11,047 nucleotides of DNA. Source: Gammaproteobacteria bacterium (GTDB lineage: Bacteria; Pseudomonadota; Gammaproteobacteria; JALTLT01). Positions 4,531 to 11,047 of the stretch are shown here, one piece after another (the first letter of the stretch is position 1; each line of letters begins with the position of its first letter). The notes beneath the pieces were generated by a model that saw only the letters and a list, made by a program, of their open reading frames with translations, did no database searches and was not told the DNA's origin. The translations under genes were made by a program, and so were the position numbers. The DNA lies in NCBI GenBank assembly GCA_027001815.1, contig JALTLT010000375.1, positions 1-11,047 of the forward strand, read 5' to 3'.

Positions 4531-4908
4531 ATGCAGCTCGACATCGACGACAACCGGGGCCCCTGGCGGATCCGCGGCTACGATCTGGGGCGGATCCAGG
4601 TCAACGAGCGGGTCTTCACCCGCTCTCTCATCCTCACCGAGCGCGCGCTGATCGAGGCGTGGGCGCCCCAGCGCCTCGAGGAGCTGACCGCCGACCACCT
4701 GGCCGAGGTGGTGGCCCTCGAGCCGGAGATCATCCTGCTCGGCACCGGTGAACGGCTCCGTTTCCCCCCCGCCGAGGTGCTCGCGCCGCTCTCGGGCAGC
4801 GGCATCGGCCTCGAGGTGATGGACACCCCCGCCGCCTGCCGCACCTACAACATCCTCGCCGGCGAAGGGCGCCGGGTGGCCGCCGCGCTGATGATGATCG
4901 AGGGGTGA
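4531..4908 (+). CDS. Mth938/DUF498-domain protein (Xcc1710-like)
   Basis: This is a 125-residue cytoplasmic protein of the Mth938-like family (DUF498; also in human AAMDC and mitochondrial NDUFAF3). Members have known structures, but a general biochemical activity is not established. Diagnostic segments are the N-terminal strand region IRGYDLGRIQVNERVFTRSL, EPEIILLGTGERLRFPP (about 64-80), GIGLEVMDTPAACRTYN (about 91-107) and the closing ILAGEGRRVAAALMM. The length is typical and there is no signal peptide or membrane segment. The ATG at 4531 fits the family start (MQLDIDD). The gene stands alone between the rpoS terminator array and alaC, with its own candidate promoter and without a Shine-Dalgarno. 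Confidence 0.9.
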   Translation: MQLDIDDNRGPWRIRGYDLGRIQVNERVFTRSLILTERALIEAWAPQRLEELTADHLAEVVALEPEIILLGTGERLRFPPAEVLAPLSGSGIGLEVMDTPAACRTYNILAGEGRRVAAALMMIEG

Positions 4909-5000
4909 GCACTTCCGGTCGGCGGAACGACCGTTCCTCTCCCGCTTCAGGTATGGTCGCTCGCCCGCGGTTTGCCTGAGAACCGCCAGCGGCATACCAT
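4909..5000. promoter_or_regulatory. Intergenic region upstream of alaC with dyads and a weak promoter
   Basis: GGAACG (4924-4929) and CGTTCC (4932-4937) form a 14-base dyad. An overlapping dyad CGGTCG (4916-4921)/CGACCG (4928-4933) could form instead, and GCGGTT (4967-4972)/AACCGC (4981-4986) forms a third. TTGCCT (4972-4977), a 17-base spacer and TACCAT (4995-5000) resemble a promoter, but the -10 would touch the annotated alaC ATG at 5001. Either this is chance or translation begins downstream. No coding sequence is supported here. Confidence 0.3.
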
Positions 5001-6251
5001 ATGGGGTTCGTCGTCACCAGCAACCAGACCGGAACCGCCGCCTTGCAGGAAGAATTCTCCAGAATCAAGCGACTGCCCCCCTACGTCTTCAACATCGTCA
5101 ACGAACTCAAGGCCAAGGCGCGGGCCCGGGGCGAGGACATCATCGACTTCGGCATGGGCAACCCGGACCAGCCGACGCCGCGCCACATCGTGGACAAGCT
5201 GGTGGAGGCGGCTCAGCGGGGGGACACCCACCGTTACTCCGTCTCCCGCGGAATCCCCCGGCTGCGCCGGGCCATCTGCAACTGGTACGCCGACCGCTAC
5301 GGGGTGGAACTCGACCCGGAGAGCGAGGCGATCGTCACCATCGGCTCCAAGGAGGGGCTGGCCCACCTGGCGCTGGCCACCATGGGCCCCGGCGATGCGG
5401 TGCTGGTCCCCAACCCCGCCTACCCCATCCACCCCTACGGCTTCGTCATCGCCGGCGCCGACATCCGCCACGTGCCGCTGGTGCCCGGCATCGACTTCTT
5501 CGCCGAGCTGGAGAAGGCGATCAAGGACTCCTGGCCACGGCCGAAGATGCTGGTCCTCAACTTTCCCGCCAACCCCACCACCGGCTGCGTGGAGCCGGAC
5601 TTCTTCGAGAAGGTGGTGGAGATCGCTCGCGAGCACGAGATCTGGGTGGTCCACGATCTGGCCTATGCCGAGATCGTCTTCGACGGCTACAAGGCCCCCT
5701 CCATCCTCCAGGTGCCCGGCGCCCGCGACGTGGCGGTGGAGTTCTACTCCCTCTCCAAGACCTACAACATGCCGGGCTGGCGGGTCGGCTTCATGTGCGG
5801 CAACCGGACCCTGGTGGCGGCGCTGGCGCGCATGAAGTCCTACCTGGACTACGGCATGTTCACCCCCATCCAGGTGGCGGCGATCCACGCCCTGGAGGGG
5901 CCGCAGGAGTGTGTGGAGGAGATCCGCGAGACCTACCGCAAGCGGCGTGACGTGCTCTGCTCCGGTCTCCAGTCGGTGGGCTGGGCGGTGGAGCCGCCCA
6001 GGGCGACCATGTTCGTCTGGGCGCCGATCCCCGAGGCGTACCGCCACCTGGGGTCGCTGGAGTTCTCCAAGAAGCTGCTCACCGAAGCGAAGGTGGCGGT
6101 CTCGCCCGGGGTCGGTTTCGGCGAATACGGCGACGACCACGTCCGCTTCAGCCTGATCGAGAACGAACACCGCACCCGCCAGGCGATCCGCGGCATCCGT
6201 GCCATGTTCCGCAGGGACGGCGTGATCGGCGGCGAGGCGGCCAACGGATAG
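5001..6251 (+). CDS. alaC: AlaC-type PLP-dependent aminotransferase (alanine/glutamate)
   Basis: This is a class I/II fold-type I aminotransferase of 416 residues, most like AlaC, which interconverts pyruvate/glutamate and alanine/2-oxoglutarate. The PLP site is intact: N191 in NFPANPTTG, D219 and Y222 in HDLAYAE, the Schiff-base lysine K253 in SLSKTYNMPGWRVGF, and the substrate carboxylate-binding R382 in DHVRFSL. The entry IKRLPPYVFNIVNELK and DFGMGNPDQPTP are characteristic of this subgroup. An in-frame TGA at 4977 makes ATG 5001 the first start, but no Shine-Dalgarno precedes it; a TTG at 5043 just before QEEFSRIKRLPPYVF is an alternative. hom begins 49 bases downstream, so co-transcription is likely, apart from a strong hairpin between them. 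A broader substrate range (aspartate or another amino donor) cannot be excluded from sequence. Confidence 0.88.
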   Translation: MGFVVTSNQTGTAALQEEFSRIKRLPPYVFNIVNELKAKARARGEDIIDFGMGNPDQPTPRHIVDKLVEAAQRGDTHRYSVSRGIPRLRRAICNWYADRYGVELDPESEAIVTIGSKEGLAHLALATMGPGDAVLVPNPAYPIHPYGFVIAGADIRHVPLVPGIDFFAELEKAIKDSWPRPKMLVLNFPANPTTGCVEPDFFEKVVEIAREHEIWVVHDLAYAEIVFDGYKAPSILQVPGARDVAVEFYSLSKTYNMPGWRVGFMCGNRTLVAALARMKSYLDYGMFTPIQVAAIHALEGPQECVEEIRETYRKRRDVLCSGLQSVGWAVEPPRATMFVWAPIPEAYRHLGSLEFSKKLLTEAKVAVSPGVGFGEYGDDHVRFSLIENEHRTRQAIRGIRAMFRRDGVIGGEAANG

Positions 6252-6260
6252 GTGAACGAA

Positions 6261-6280
6261 GCGGGCCGTGCCCGGCCCGC
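6261..6280 (+). other. GC hairpin between alaC and hom
   Basis: GCGGGCCG (6261-6268) and CGGCCCGC (6273-6280) are perfect 8-bp arms around a TGCC loop. The structure ends six bases before the hom Shine-Dalgarno. No T tract follows, so it is more likely an intercistronic mRNA structure (processing, stability or ribosome access) than a full terminator. Confidence 0.65.
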
Positions 6281-6300
6281 CTGTCAGGAGAGAGTCGAGA

Positions 6301-7611
6301 GTGAAACCGGTCAACGTAGGACTTCTGGGGCTCGGTACCGTCGGTGGCGGTACCTTCAACGTGCTGGCGCGCAACGCGGAGGAGATCGCCCGGCGCGCCG
6401 GGCGCGGCATCCGCGTAACCCACGCCGCGGCGCGGGAGTACGACCCCTCGCTTCTCGCCAGCCTTGAGGGGGTGAGGATCACCGACGACGCCTTCCAGGT
6501 GGTGGACGACCCCGAGGTGGACATCGTCGTCGAGCTGATCGGCGGCTACAGTCCCGCCCGCGAGCTGGTGCTGAAGGCGATCGAGAACGGCAAGCACGTG
6601 GTCACCGCCAACAAGGCTCTGATCGCCCTGCACGGCAACGAGATCTTCGCCGCCGCCCAGGAGAAGGGGGTGATGGTCGCCTTCGAGGCGGCGGTGGCGG
6701 GCGGCATCCCCATCATCAAGGCGATCCGCGAGGGGCTGGCCGCCAACCGCATCCAGTGGGTGGCCGGCATCATCAACGGTACCGGCAACTTCATCCTCAC
6801 CGAGATGCGGGACAAGGGTCGCGACTTCGCCGACGTGCTGGCCGAGGCCCAGGCCCTGGGCTACGCCGAGGCCGATCCCACCTTCGACGTGGAGGGGATC
6901 GACGCGGCCCACAAGCTCACCATCCTCGCCTCCATCGCCTTCGGCATCCCCCTGCAGTTCGACCGGGTCTTCACCGAGGGGATCAGCGCCATCACCCCCG
7001 AGGACGTGGCCTACGCGGAGGAGCTGGGCTACCGCATCAAGCATCTGGGGATCACCCGCCGCACCGACGGCGGCATCGAGCTGCGGGTCCACCCCACGCT
7101 GATCCCGGCCCGCCGGCTGATCGCCAATGTGGACGGGGTGATGAACGCGGTGCTGGTGATGGCCGACGCGGTGGGTCCCACCCTCTACTACGGCGCCGGT
7201 GCCGGTTCCGAGCCCACCGCCTCGGCGGTGGTGGCCGATCTGGTGGATGTCACCCGGGTGCTCACCGCCGACCCGGAGAACCGGGTGCCGCATCTCGCCT
7301 TCCAGCCGGACGCCATGTCCGACCTTCCGGTGCTGGAGATGGCCCGGGTGGAGACCGCCTACTACCTGCGCATGAGCGCCCTCGACCGTCCCGGCGTGAT
7401 GGCCGAGGTGACCGGCATCCTCGGCGAACTCGGCATCAGCATCGAGGCGATCCTGCAGAAGGAGCCGCCGGAGGGGCAGCCGACGGTGCCCATCATCATG
7501 CTCACCCACCGGGTCCGGGAGGGGAGCATGGACGAGGCGATCCGGCGCATCGAGGTGCTGGAGAGCATCCAGGGGAAGGTGACACGGCTGCGGGTGGAGC
7601 ACCTTTCCTGA
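6301..7611 (+). CDS. hom: Homoserine dehydrogenase
   Basis: Hom reduces aspartate semialdehyde to homoserine with NAD(P)H, the branch point to threonine and methionine. The GTG at 6301 follows AGGAGAG with eight bases of spacing and gives 436 residues, the usual monofunctional length; an upstream GTG at 6268 lacks such support. The Rossmann loop is GLLGLGTVGGG (7-17). Catalytic-domain residues E190, D196, D201 and K205 (in YAEADPT, FDVEGIDAAHK) have the same spacing as the catalytic set of yeast homoserine dehydrogenase. A C-terminal ACT domain (about 354-430, YYLRMSALDRPGVMAEV) indicates threonine feedback inhibition. There is no fused aspartokinase. Bases 6334-6340 and 6348-6354 form a 7-bp hairpin inside the glycine-loop codons. 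thrC follows after 193 bases, but thrB is absent from the window. Confidence 0.96.
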   Translation: MKPVNVGLLGLGTVGGGTFNVLARNAEEIARRAGRGIRVTHAAAREYDPSLLASLEGVRITDDAFQVVDDPEVDIVVELIGGYSPARELVLKAIENGKHVVTANKALIALHGNEIFAAAQEKGVMVAFEAAVAGGIPIIKAIREGLAANRIQWVAGIINGTGNFILTEMRDKGRDFADVLAEAQALGYAEADPTFDVEGIDAAHKLTILASIAFGIPLQFDRVFTEGISAITPEDVAYAEELGYRIKHLGITRRTDGGIELRVHPTLIPARRLIANVDGVMNAVLVMADAVGPTLYYGAGAGSEPTASAVVADLVDVTRVLTADPENRVPHLAFQPDAMSDLPVLEMARVETAYYLRMSALDRPGVMAEVTGILGELGISIEAILQKEPPEGQPTVPIIMLTHRVREGSMDEAIRRIEVLESIQGKVTRLRVEHLS

Positions 7612-7804
7612 GCCGCTTCCCGACGGTTGGCAGACGTTCCGGCGGGTCCGTCGGACCTGCACGATTCGGTATGAAGTGGCACCGTCCCGCCGGAGACGCC
7701 GATACCCACCGGATGACTCGGACGGGGATCCGCAGGCTGTCGGGATTCGACGATCAAACCGGGGCCGGCACTCGGAGAGGGCCCCCACGAAACGAGGTTT
7801 CAGC
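7612..7804 (+). promoter_or_regulatory. hom-thrC intergenic leader with alternative hairpins
   Basis: There are two mutually exclusive stems. GCGGGTCC (7642-7649) pairs with GGACCTGC (7653-7660), with one G-U. Alternatively TCCGGCGGG (7638-7646) pairs perfectly with CCCGCCGGA (7686-7694). Both use GCGGG. There is no T tract after either, so a classical attenuator is not shown. No promoter with good hexamers stands out. GAGG at 7794-7797 is the thrC ribosome binding site. Confidence 0.4.
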
Positions 7805-8887
7805 ATGTCCTTCAACCAGCGCTACACCGGTCTCATCGACCGCTACCGCGACCGCCTGCCGGTCCACGACGACACTCGCATCATCAGCCTCGGCGAGGGG
7901 GCCACGCCGCTCATCCGTCTCGGCAACATCCCCCGCGACCTGGGGCGCGAGGTGGACATCTACGTCAAGTACGAGGGACTCAACCCCACCGGTTCCTTCA
8001 AGGACCGCGGCATGACCATGGCGGTGACCCGCGCGGTGGAGGAGGGGGCGAAGGCGATCATCTGCGCCTCCACCGGCAACACCTCGGCGGCGGCCGCCGC
8101 CTACGCCGCCCGCGCCGGCATCGCCGCCTTCGTCCTCATCCCCGACGGCAAGATCGCCCTCGGCAAGCTCTCCCAGGCGATGATGCACGGCGCGGTGGTG
8201 ATCCAGATCAAGGGCAACTTCGACGCCGGCATGCAGCTGGTCAAGGAGGTGGCCGAGCACGCCCCGGTCACCATCGTCAACTCCATCAACCCCTACCGCC
8301 TGCAGGGGCAGAAGACCGCCGCCTTCGAGATCTGCGAGGATCTGGGTCGCGCTCCCGACTACCACTGCCTGCCGGTGGGCAATGCCGGCAACATCTCCGC
8401 CTACTGGATGGGCTATACCGAGTACCATCGCGACGGGCTGGTCAACGACCTGCCCAGGATGTGCGGCTACCAGGCGGCCGGCGCCAACCCCTTCCTGCGA
8501 GGCGAGATGGTGGACGAGCCGGAGACCGTGGCCACCGCCATCCGCATCGGCCATCCCCAGAGCTGGGACAAGGCGTGGGCGGCGCAGAAGGAGTCGGGCG
8601 GCTGGTTCGCCCAGCACACCGACGAGGAGATCCTCGCCGCCCAGAAGCTGCTGGCCGAGCGGGAGGGGATCTTCTGCGAGCCCGCCTCCGCCATCTCGGT
8701 GGCCGGTGCACTGGCCGACATCCGTTCAGGGAAGATCCCGGAGGGGAGCAAGGTGGTCTGCACCCTCACCGGTCACGGCCTGAAGGATCCCGACACCGCC
8801 ATCCGTCAGAGCACCGGCCCCATGCTCACGGTGGAGGCGGAGCTGGATGCGGTGAAGCGTGCCATTCTCGACAACATGAAGGGGTGA
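7805..8887 (+). CDS. thrC: Threonine synthase (short form)
   Basis: ThrC converts O-phosphohomoserine to threonine with PLP. The 360-residue product is the short, Bacillus-like type, not the roughly 430-470-residue form of E. coli or Pseudomonas. PLP lysine K66 lies in NPTGSFKDRGM, and the phosphate-binding loop is GNAGN (192-196). The N-terminal LGEGATPLIRL and the later CASTGNTSAAAAAYAARAG are typical of fold-type II threonine synthase. The ATG at 7805 has GAGG seven bases upstream, and the product begins MSFNQRYTGLIDRYRDRLPV as in relatives. The gene follows hom in the threonine branch; homoserine kinase must be encoded elsewhere. The next gene starts 22 bases after its stop. Confidence 0.95.
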   Translation: MSFNQRYTGLIDRYRDRLPVHDDTRIISLGEGATPLIRLGNIPRDLGREVDIYVKYEGLNPTGSFKDRGMTMAVTRAVEEGAKAIICASTGNTSAAAAAYAARAGIAAFVLIPDGKIALGKLSQAMMHGAVVIQIKGNFDAGMQLVKEVAEHAPVTIVNSINPYRLQGQKTAAFEICEDLGRAPDYHCLPVGNAGNISAYWMGYTEYHRDGLVNDLPRMCGYQAAGANPFLRGEMVDEPETVATAIRIGHPQSWDKAWAAQKESGGWFAQHTDEEILAAQKLLAEREGIFCEPASAISVAGALADIRSGKIPEGSKVVCTLTGHGLKDPDTAIRQSTGPMLTVEAELDAVKRAILDNMKG

Positions 8888-8909
8888 TGCCATCCTTCCG
8901 TCGTCGACG

Positions 8910-9911
8910 GTGGAAGTCACCCTCCTGATCCCGGGCGTGGTGCCCGATCGCCCGCTGCCCCATGCGCCGCGACTGCCGGCGCTGGAGCGCCTGCTGGCGC
9001 GCGCCGACCGCGACGCCCCGCCGGCGGAGGGGCGGGAGGCGACCCTCTGCCGTCTCTTCGGATGGCCCGGTGGGGAGCTGCCGGTGGGTCTCCTCGCCGC
9101 GCGGGGCGAGGGGCTCGAGGAGGGCCACTGGCTGTGCGCCGCGCCGGTCCACCTGGCACCGGAGCGGGATCGCCTCCGTCTCTATCCTCCCGAACTGCTG
9201 GAGCTGGAGCCGGGGGAGGCGGAGGCGCTGGCCGCCGCCCTCGACGACCACTTCCGCGACGCCGGTCTCGGCGGCCTGCAGGCCCCCCATCCCCTGCGCT
9301 GGTATCTTCGCCTGCCGGCGCGGGCCCGGCTCTCCACGACGCCTCTCGAGAGGGCGCTCCACCTCCCGGTCGAGGAGGCGCTGCCCCGCGGTGAAGACGC
9401 CCCCTGGTGGCAGCGGCTGCTCACCGAGGCGCAGATGCTGCTCCACCTCCATCAGGTCAACCGGGAACGGGAGCGGGGCGGCCGCCCATCGGTCAACGCC
9501 CTCTGGGTGTGGGGTGCCGGCGTCCCGCGAGAGGCGGCCAGCGGGTTCTCCGGAGCCTGGGGTTCGGCTCCGCTGTTGCGGGGGGCGGCCGCCCGGGTCG
9601 GCATCCCGGTCCGCCCCCTGGCGGAGGGGGCCGGAGCGTTGATCGCCCGGGCCGCCGCCGATGGGGCGCAACTGGTGGTGTGGGAGCGGGCCGCGGAGGC
9701 GCTGGCGCGACTCGACACGGAGGGCTGGCAGGCGGCGCTGGAGGAGCTGGAGACGCGCTGGCTGGCGCCCCTGACGGGAGCGGTGGAGCGCGGTCGCCTG
9801 GAGGCGCTGGTGGTGGAGACGGGGGAGGGGCTCCGCCTCCGCTACCGCCGCGGCCACCGCTGGCGTCTCTGGCGCCGGCCCCGGGCCCTCTCGGCGGGAG
9901 GTGGGGAGTGA
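8910..9911 (+). CDS. RpfE/COG4255-type conserved protein (phosphoglycerate-mutase-like annotation)
   Basis: This 333-residue protein has no signal peptide or membrane segment. It resembles the conserved group annotated RpfE-like, COG4255 or 'phosphoglycerate mutase', commonly found next to recJ in gammaproteobacteria; its activity is unknown. Conserved-looking segments are VTLLIPGVV (3-11), LPALERLLARA (22-32), HWLCAAPVHLAPERDRL (73-89), RWYLRL (130-135), TTPL (143-146), WWQRLLTEAQMLLHLH (166-181) and PSVNALWVWGAG (193-204). The C-terminal half, rich in Ala, Arg and Gly, looks less conserved. The metal-binding motifs expected of an active alkaline-phosphatase-superfamily mutase are not evident, so the enzyme label is doubtful. 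The GTG at 8910 is the best available start but has no Shine-Dalgarno. It overlaps recJ by four bases, suggesting coupled translation. Confidence 0.72.
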   Translation: MEVTLLIPGVVPDRPLPHAPRLPALERLLARADRDAPPAEGREATLCRLFGWPGGELPVGLLAARGEGLEEGHWLCAAPVHLAPERDRLRLYPPELLELEPGEAEALAAALDDHFRDAGLGGLQAPHPLRWYLRLPARARLSTTPLERALHLPVEEALPRGEDAPWWQRLLTEAQMLLHLHQVNRERERGGRPSVNALWVWGAGVPREAASGFSGAWGSAPLLRGAAARVGIPVRPLAEGAGALIARAAADGAQLVVWERAAEALARLDTEGWQAALEELETRWLAPLTGAVERGRLEALVVETGEGLRLRYRRGHRWRLWRRPRALSAGGGE

Positions 9912-11047
9912 GCCGCCACTTGCGCATCGCCCGCCGTCCGCTGCGTTGCGAGCCGCCGGCCGGGGTCGATCCCCTGCTGGCCCGGCTCCTCGCCGCGCGT
10001 GGCGTTGCCGATGCCCGGGAGCTGGAGTACTCCCTTCGTCGCCTCCCGCCACCCGATCGGCTCGGTAACGTGGAGGAGGCCGCCGCCCTCCTGCTGCAGG
10101 CGATCCGCCGGCAGCGAAAGGTGATGGTGGTGGGTGATTTCGATGCCGACGGCGCCACCAGTTGCGCCGTGGCCCTGCGCGGTCTGCGCAGTCTGGGCGC
10201 GGAACGGGTGGAGTACCTGGTGCCGGACCGTTTCCGTCTCGGCTACGGGCTCAGCCCCGCCCTGGTCCGGGTGGCCCGCGAGCGGGGGGCCGAGCTGCTG
10301 CTCACCGTCGACAACGGCATCTCCAGCCTGGAGGGGGTGATGGAGGCGCGGCGGCTCGGCATGCAGGTGGTGGTCACCGACCATCACCTGCCGGGGGAGG
10401 GGCTGCCGGAGGCGGATGCCATCGTCAACCCCAACCTCCCCGGCGATCCCTTCCCCTCCCGCAACCTGGCCGGGGTGGGCGTGCTCTTCTACCTGCTGCT
10501 CGCCCTGCGGGCCCGGATGCGCCGCGAGGGGGCGTTTGCCGACGGAGGGGAGCCAAACCTGGCGGAGCTGCTCGACCTGGTGGCGCTGGGGACGGTGGCC
10601 GATGTGGTGCCCCTCGATCATGCCAACCGCACCCTGGTCCAGCAGGGGTTGGCGCGCATCCGCGCGGGGCGCTGTGTCCCCGGCATCCTCGCCCTGCTGG
10701 AGGCGGCGGGGCGGGACCACCGCCAGGTGACCGCCGCCGATCTGGGGTTCGCGGTGGGGCCGCGGCTCAATGCGGCGGGACGGCTGGAGGAGATGGGGCA
10801 GGGGATCGACTGCCTGCTGGCGGAGAGCCCGGAGGAGGCGCGCCCCCTGGCCCTGGAGCTGGACCGGCTCAACCGGGAGCGGCGGGAGATCGAGGCGGAG
10901 ATGAAGGAGCAGGCGATGAGCGCCCTCGAGGCGCTGCACCTGGAGGGCGAAGGGACCCTGCCCCACGGCCTCTGTCTCTTCGATCCCCAGTGGCACCAGG
11001 GGGTGGTGGGGATCCTCGCCTCGCGGGTCAAGGAGCGCTACCATCGG
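9908..11047 (+). CDS. recJ: Single-stranded-DNA-specific 5'-3' exonuclease RecJ, N-terminal 380 codons
   Basis: RecJ degrades single-stranded DNA 5'-to-3' in RecF-pathway recombination, mismatch repair and base excision repair. The reading frame is open from GTG 9908 to the window edge, exactly 380 codons, so the C-terminal OB and later parts are missing. DHH-family motifs are in order: DFDADG (D77, D79, D81), DNG (D135), TDHH (D158, H159, H160), LVALGTVADVVPLD (D232), GPRLNAAGR, and HQGVVGI near the end. All expected metal ligands of the DHH core are present. The start overlaps the stop of the preceding gene (GTGA) with GGGAGG close upstream, indicating tight coupling. E. coli RecJ is 577 residues, so about two-thirds is seen here. 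Confidence 0.95.
   Translation, partial: MSRHLRIARRPLRCEPPAGVDPLLARLLAARGVADARELEYSLRRLPPPDRLGNVEEAAALLLQAIRRQRKVMVVGDFDADGATSCAVALRGLRSLGAERVEYLVPDRFRLGYGLSPALVRVARERGAELLLTVDNGISSLEGVMEARRLGMQVVVTDHHLPGEGLPEADAIVNPNLPGDPFPSRNLAGVGVLFYLLLALRARMRREGAFADGGEPNLAELLDLVALGTVADVVPLDHANRTLVQQGLARIRAGRCVPGILALLEAAGRDHRQVTAADLGFAVGPRLNAAGRLEEMGQGIDCLLAESPEEARPLALELDRLNRERREIEAEMKEQAMSALEALHLEGEGTLPHGLCLFDPQWHQGVVGILASRVKERYHR

Noticed and set aside
7671..7804. Possible threonine leader peptide before thrC (ATG at 7671, some ACC/ACT/ACG and ATC codons)
   Set aside because: Thr codons are only mildly frequent, there is no stop codon before thrC, the frame runs on into the gene, and no terminator follows. 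It does not have the form of a classical attenuator.
6148..7815. Long minus-strand open frame (555 codons) opposite alaC and hom
   Set aside because: It is a shadow of real genes: His/Gly/Asp/Val-rich translation, no motifs, no ribosome binding site. The frames at 4947-6524 and 8826-10052 on the same strand were rejected for the same reason.
8887..8928. ATG overlapping the thrC stop (TGATG) with a 13-codon frame
   Set aside because: The frame ends quickly and is out of register with the following gene; it is probably a chance overlap.
1..11047. tRNA, rRNA or known riboswitch
   Set aside because: No cloverleaf with a GTTCRA-type T-loop, no rRNA-like sequence, and no recognised riboswitch core was seen in the intergenic gaps on either strand by eye.
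1..11047. A novel defence, toxin-antitoxin or mobile gene system
   Set aside because: Every coding region is assigned to a conserved housekeeping or conserved-unknown family, with uniform composition and tight native operon structure. There is no space left for an extra gene system.

Overview
The window is high-GC, densely packed chromosomal DNA. Gene content and order (surE-pcm-yqaA-nlpD-rpoS, then hom-thrC and recJ) point to a gammaproteobacterium. The high GC, the compact spacing, a short ThrC and a conserved RpfE/COG4255-type gene next to recJ suggest a Chromatiales- or Ectothiorhodospiraceae-like lineage. That placement is inference from gene content, not from a marker tree.

Layout. Positions 1-94 hold the 5' end of a divergent Smr-domain gene on the minus strand. 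Positions 95-388 are a 294-bp divergent intergenic region with a hairpin-rich repeat and a likely surE promoter. Positions 389-4303 (+) hold surE, pcm, a YqaA/DedA-type membrane protein, nlpD and rpoS. The first four genes are linked by 4-base start/stop overlaps. rpoS stands apart behind a 138-bp leader containing a perfect 22-bp palindrome, an (AAC)4 tract resembling an Hfq-binding element, and a very strong ribosome binding site. Positions 4303-4459 are an array of hairpins whose first 72 bp repeat, in inverted orientation, the element upstream of surE; the last hairpin looks like a terminator. Positions 4531-4908 (+) encode a small Mth938/DUF498-domain protein. Positions 5001-8887 (+) carry an AlaC-type aminotransferase, homoserine dehydrogenase (hom) and threonine synthase (thrC), with hairpins between them. 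Positions 8910-11047 (+) carry the RpfE/COG4255-type gene and the first 380 codons of recJ, which runs off the window.

How the genes work together. The first block is the classical stationary-phase and damage-repair neighbourhood: a nucleotidase (SurE), isoaspartyl repair (Pcm), a cell-wall amidase activator (NlpD) and the general stress sigma factor (RpoS). The second block makes alanine/glutamate and threonine precursors. The last block begins a DNA-repair region.

No gene here looks foreign, and there is no CRISPR array, transposase, prophage or tRNA. The points most worth following are non-coding: the inverted 72-bp repeat that brackets the surE-rpoS block, the rpoS leader, and several -10-like hexamers placed 5-6 bases before a start codon, which suggest leaderless mRNAs.
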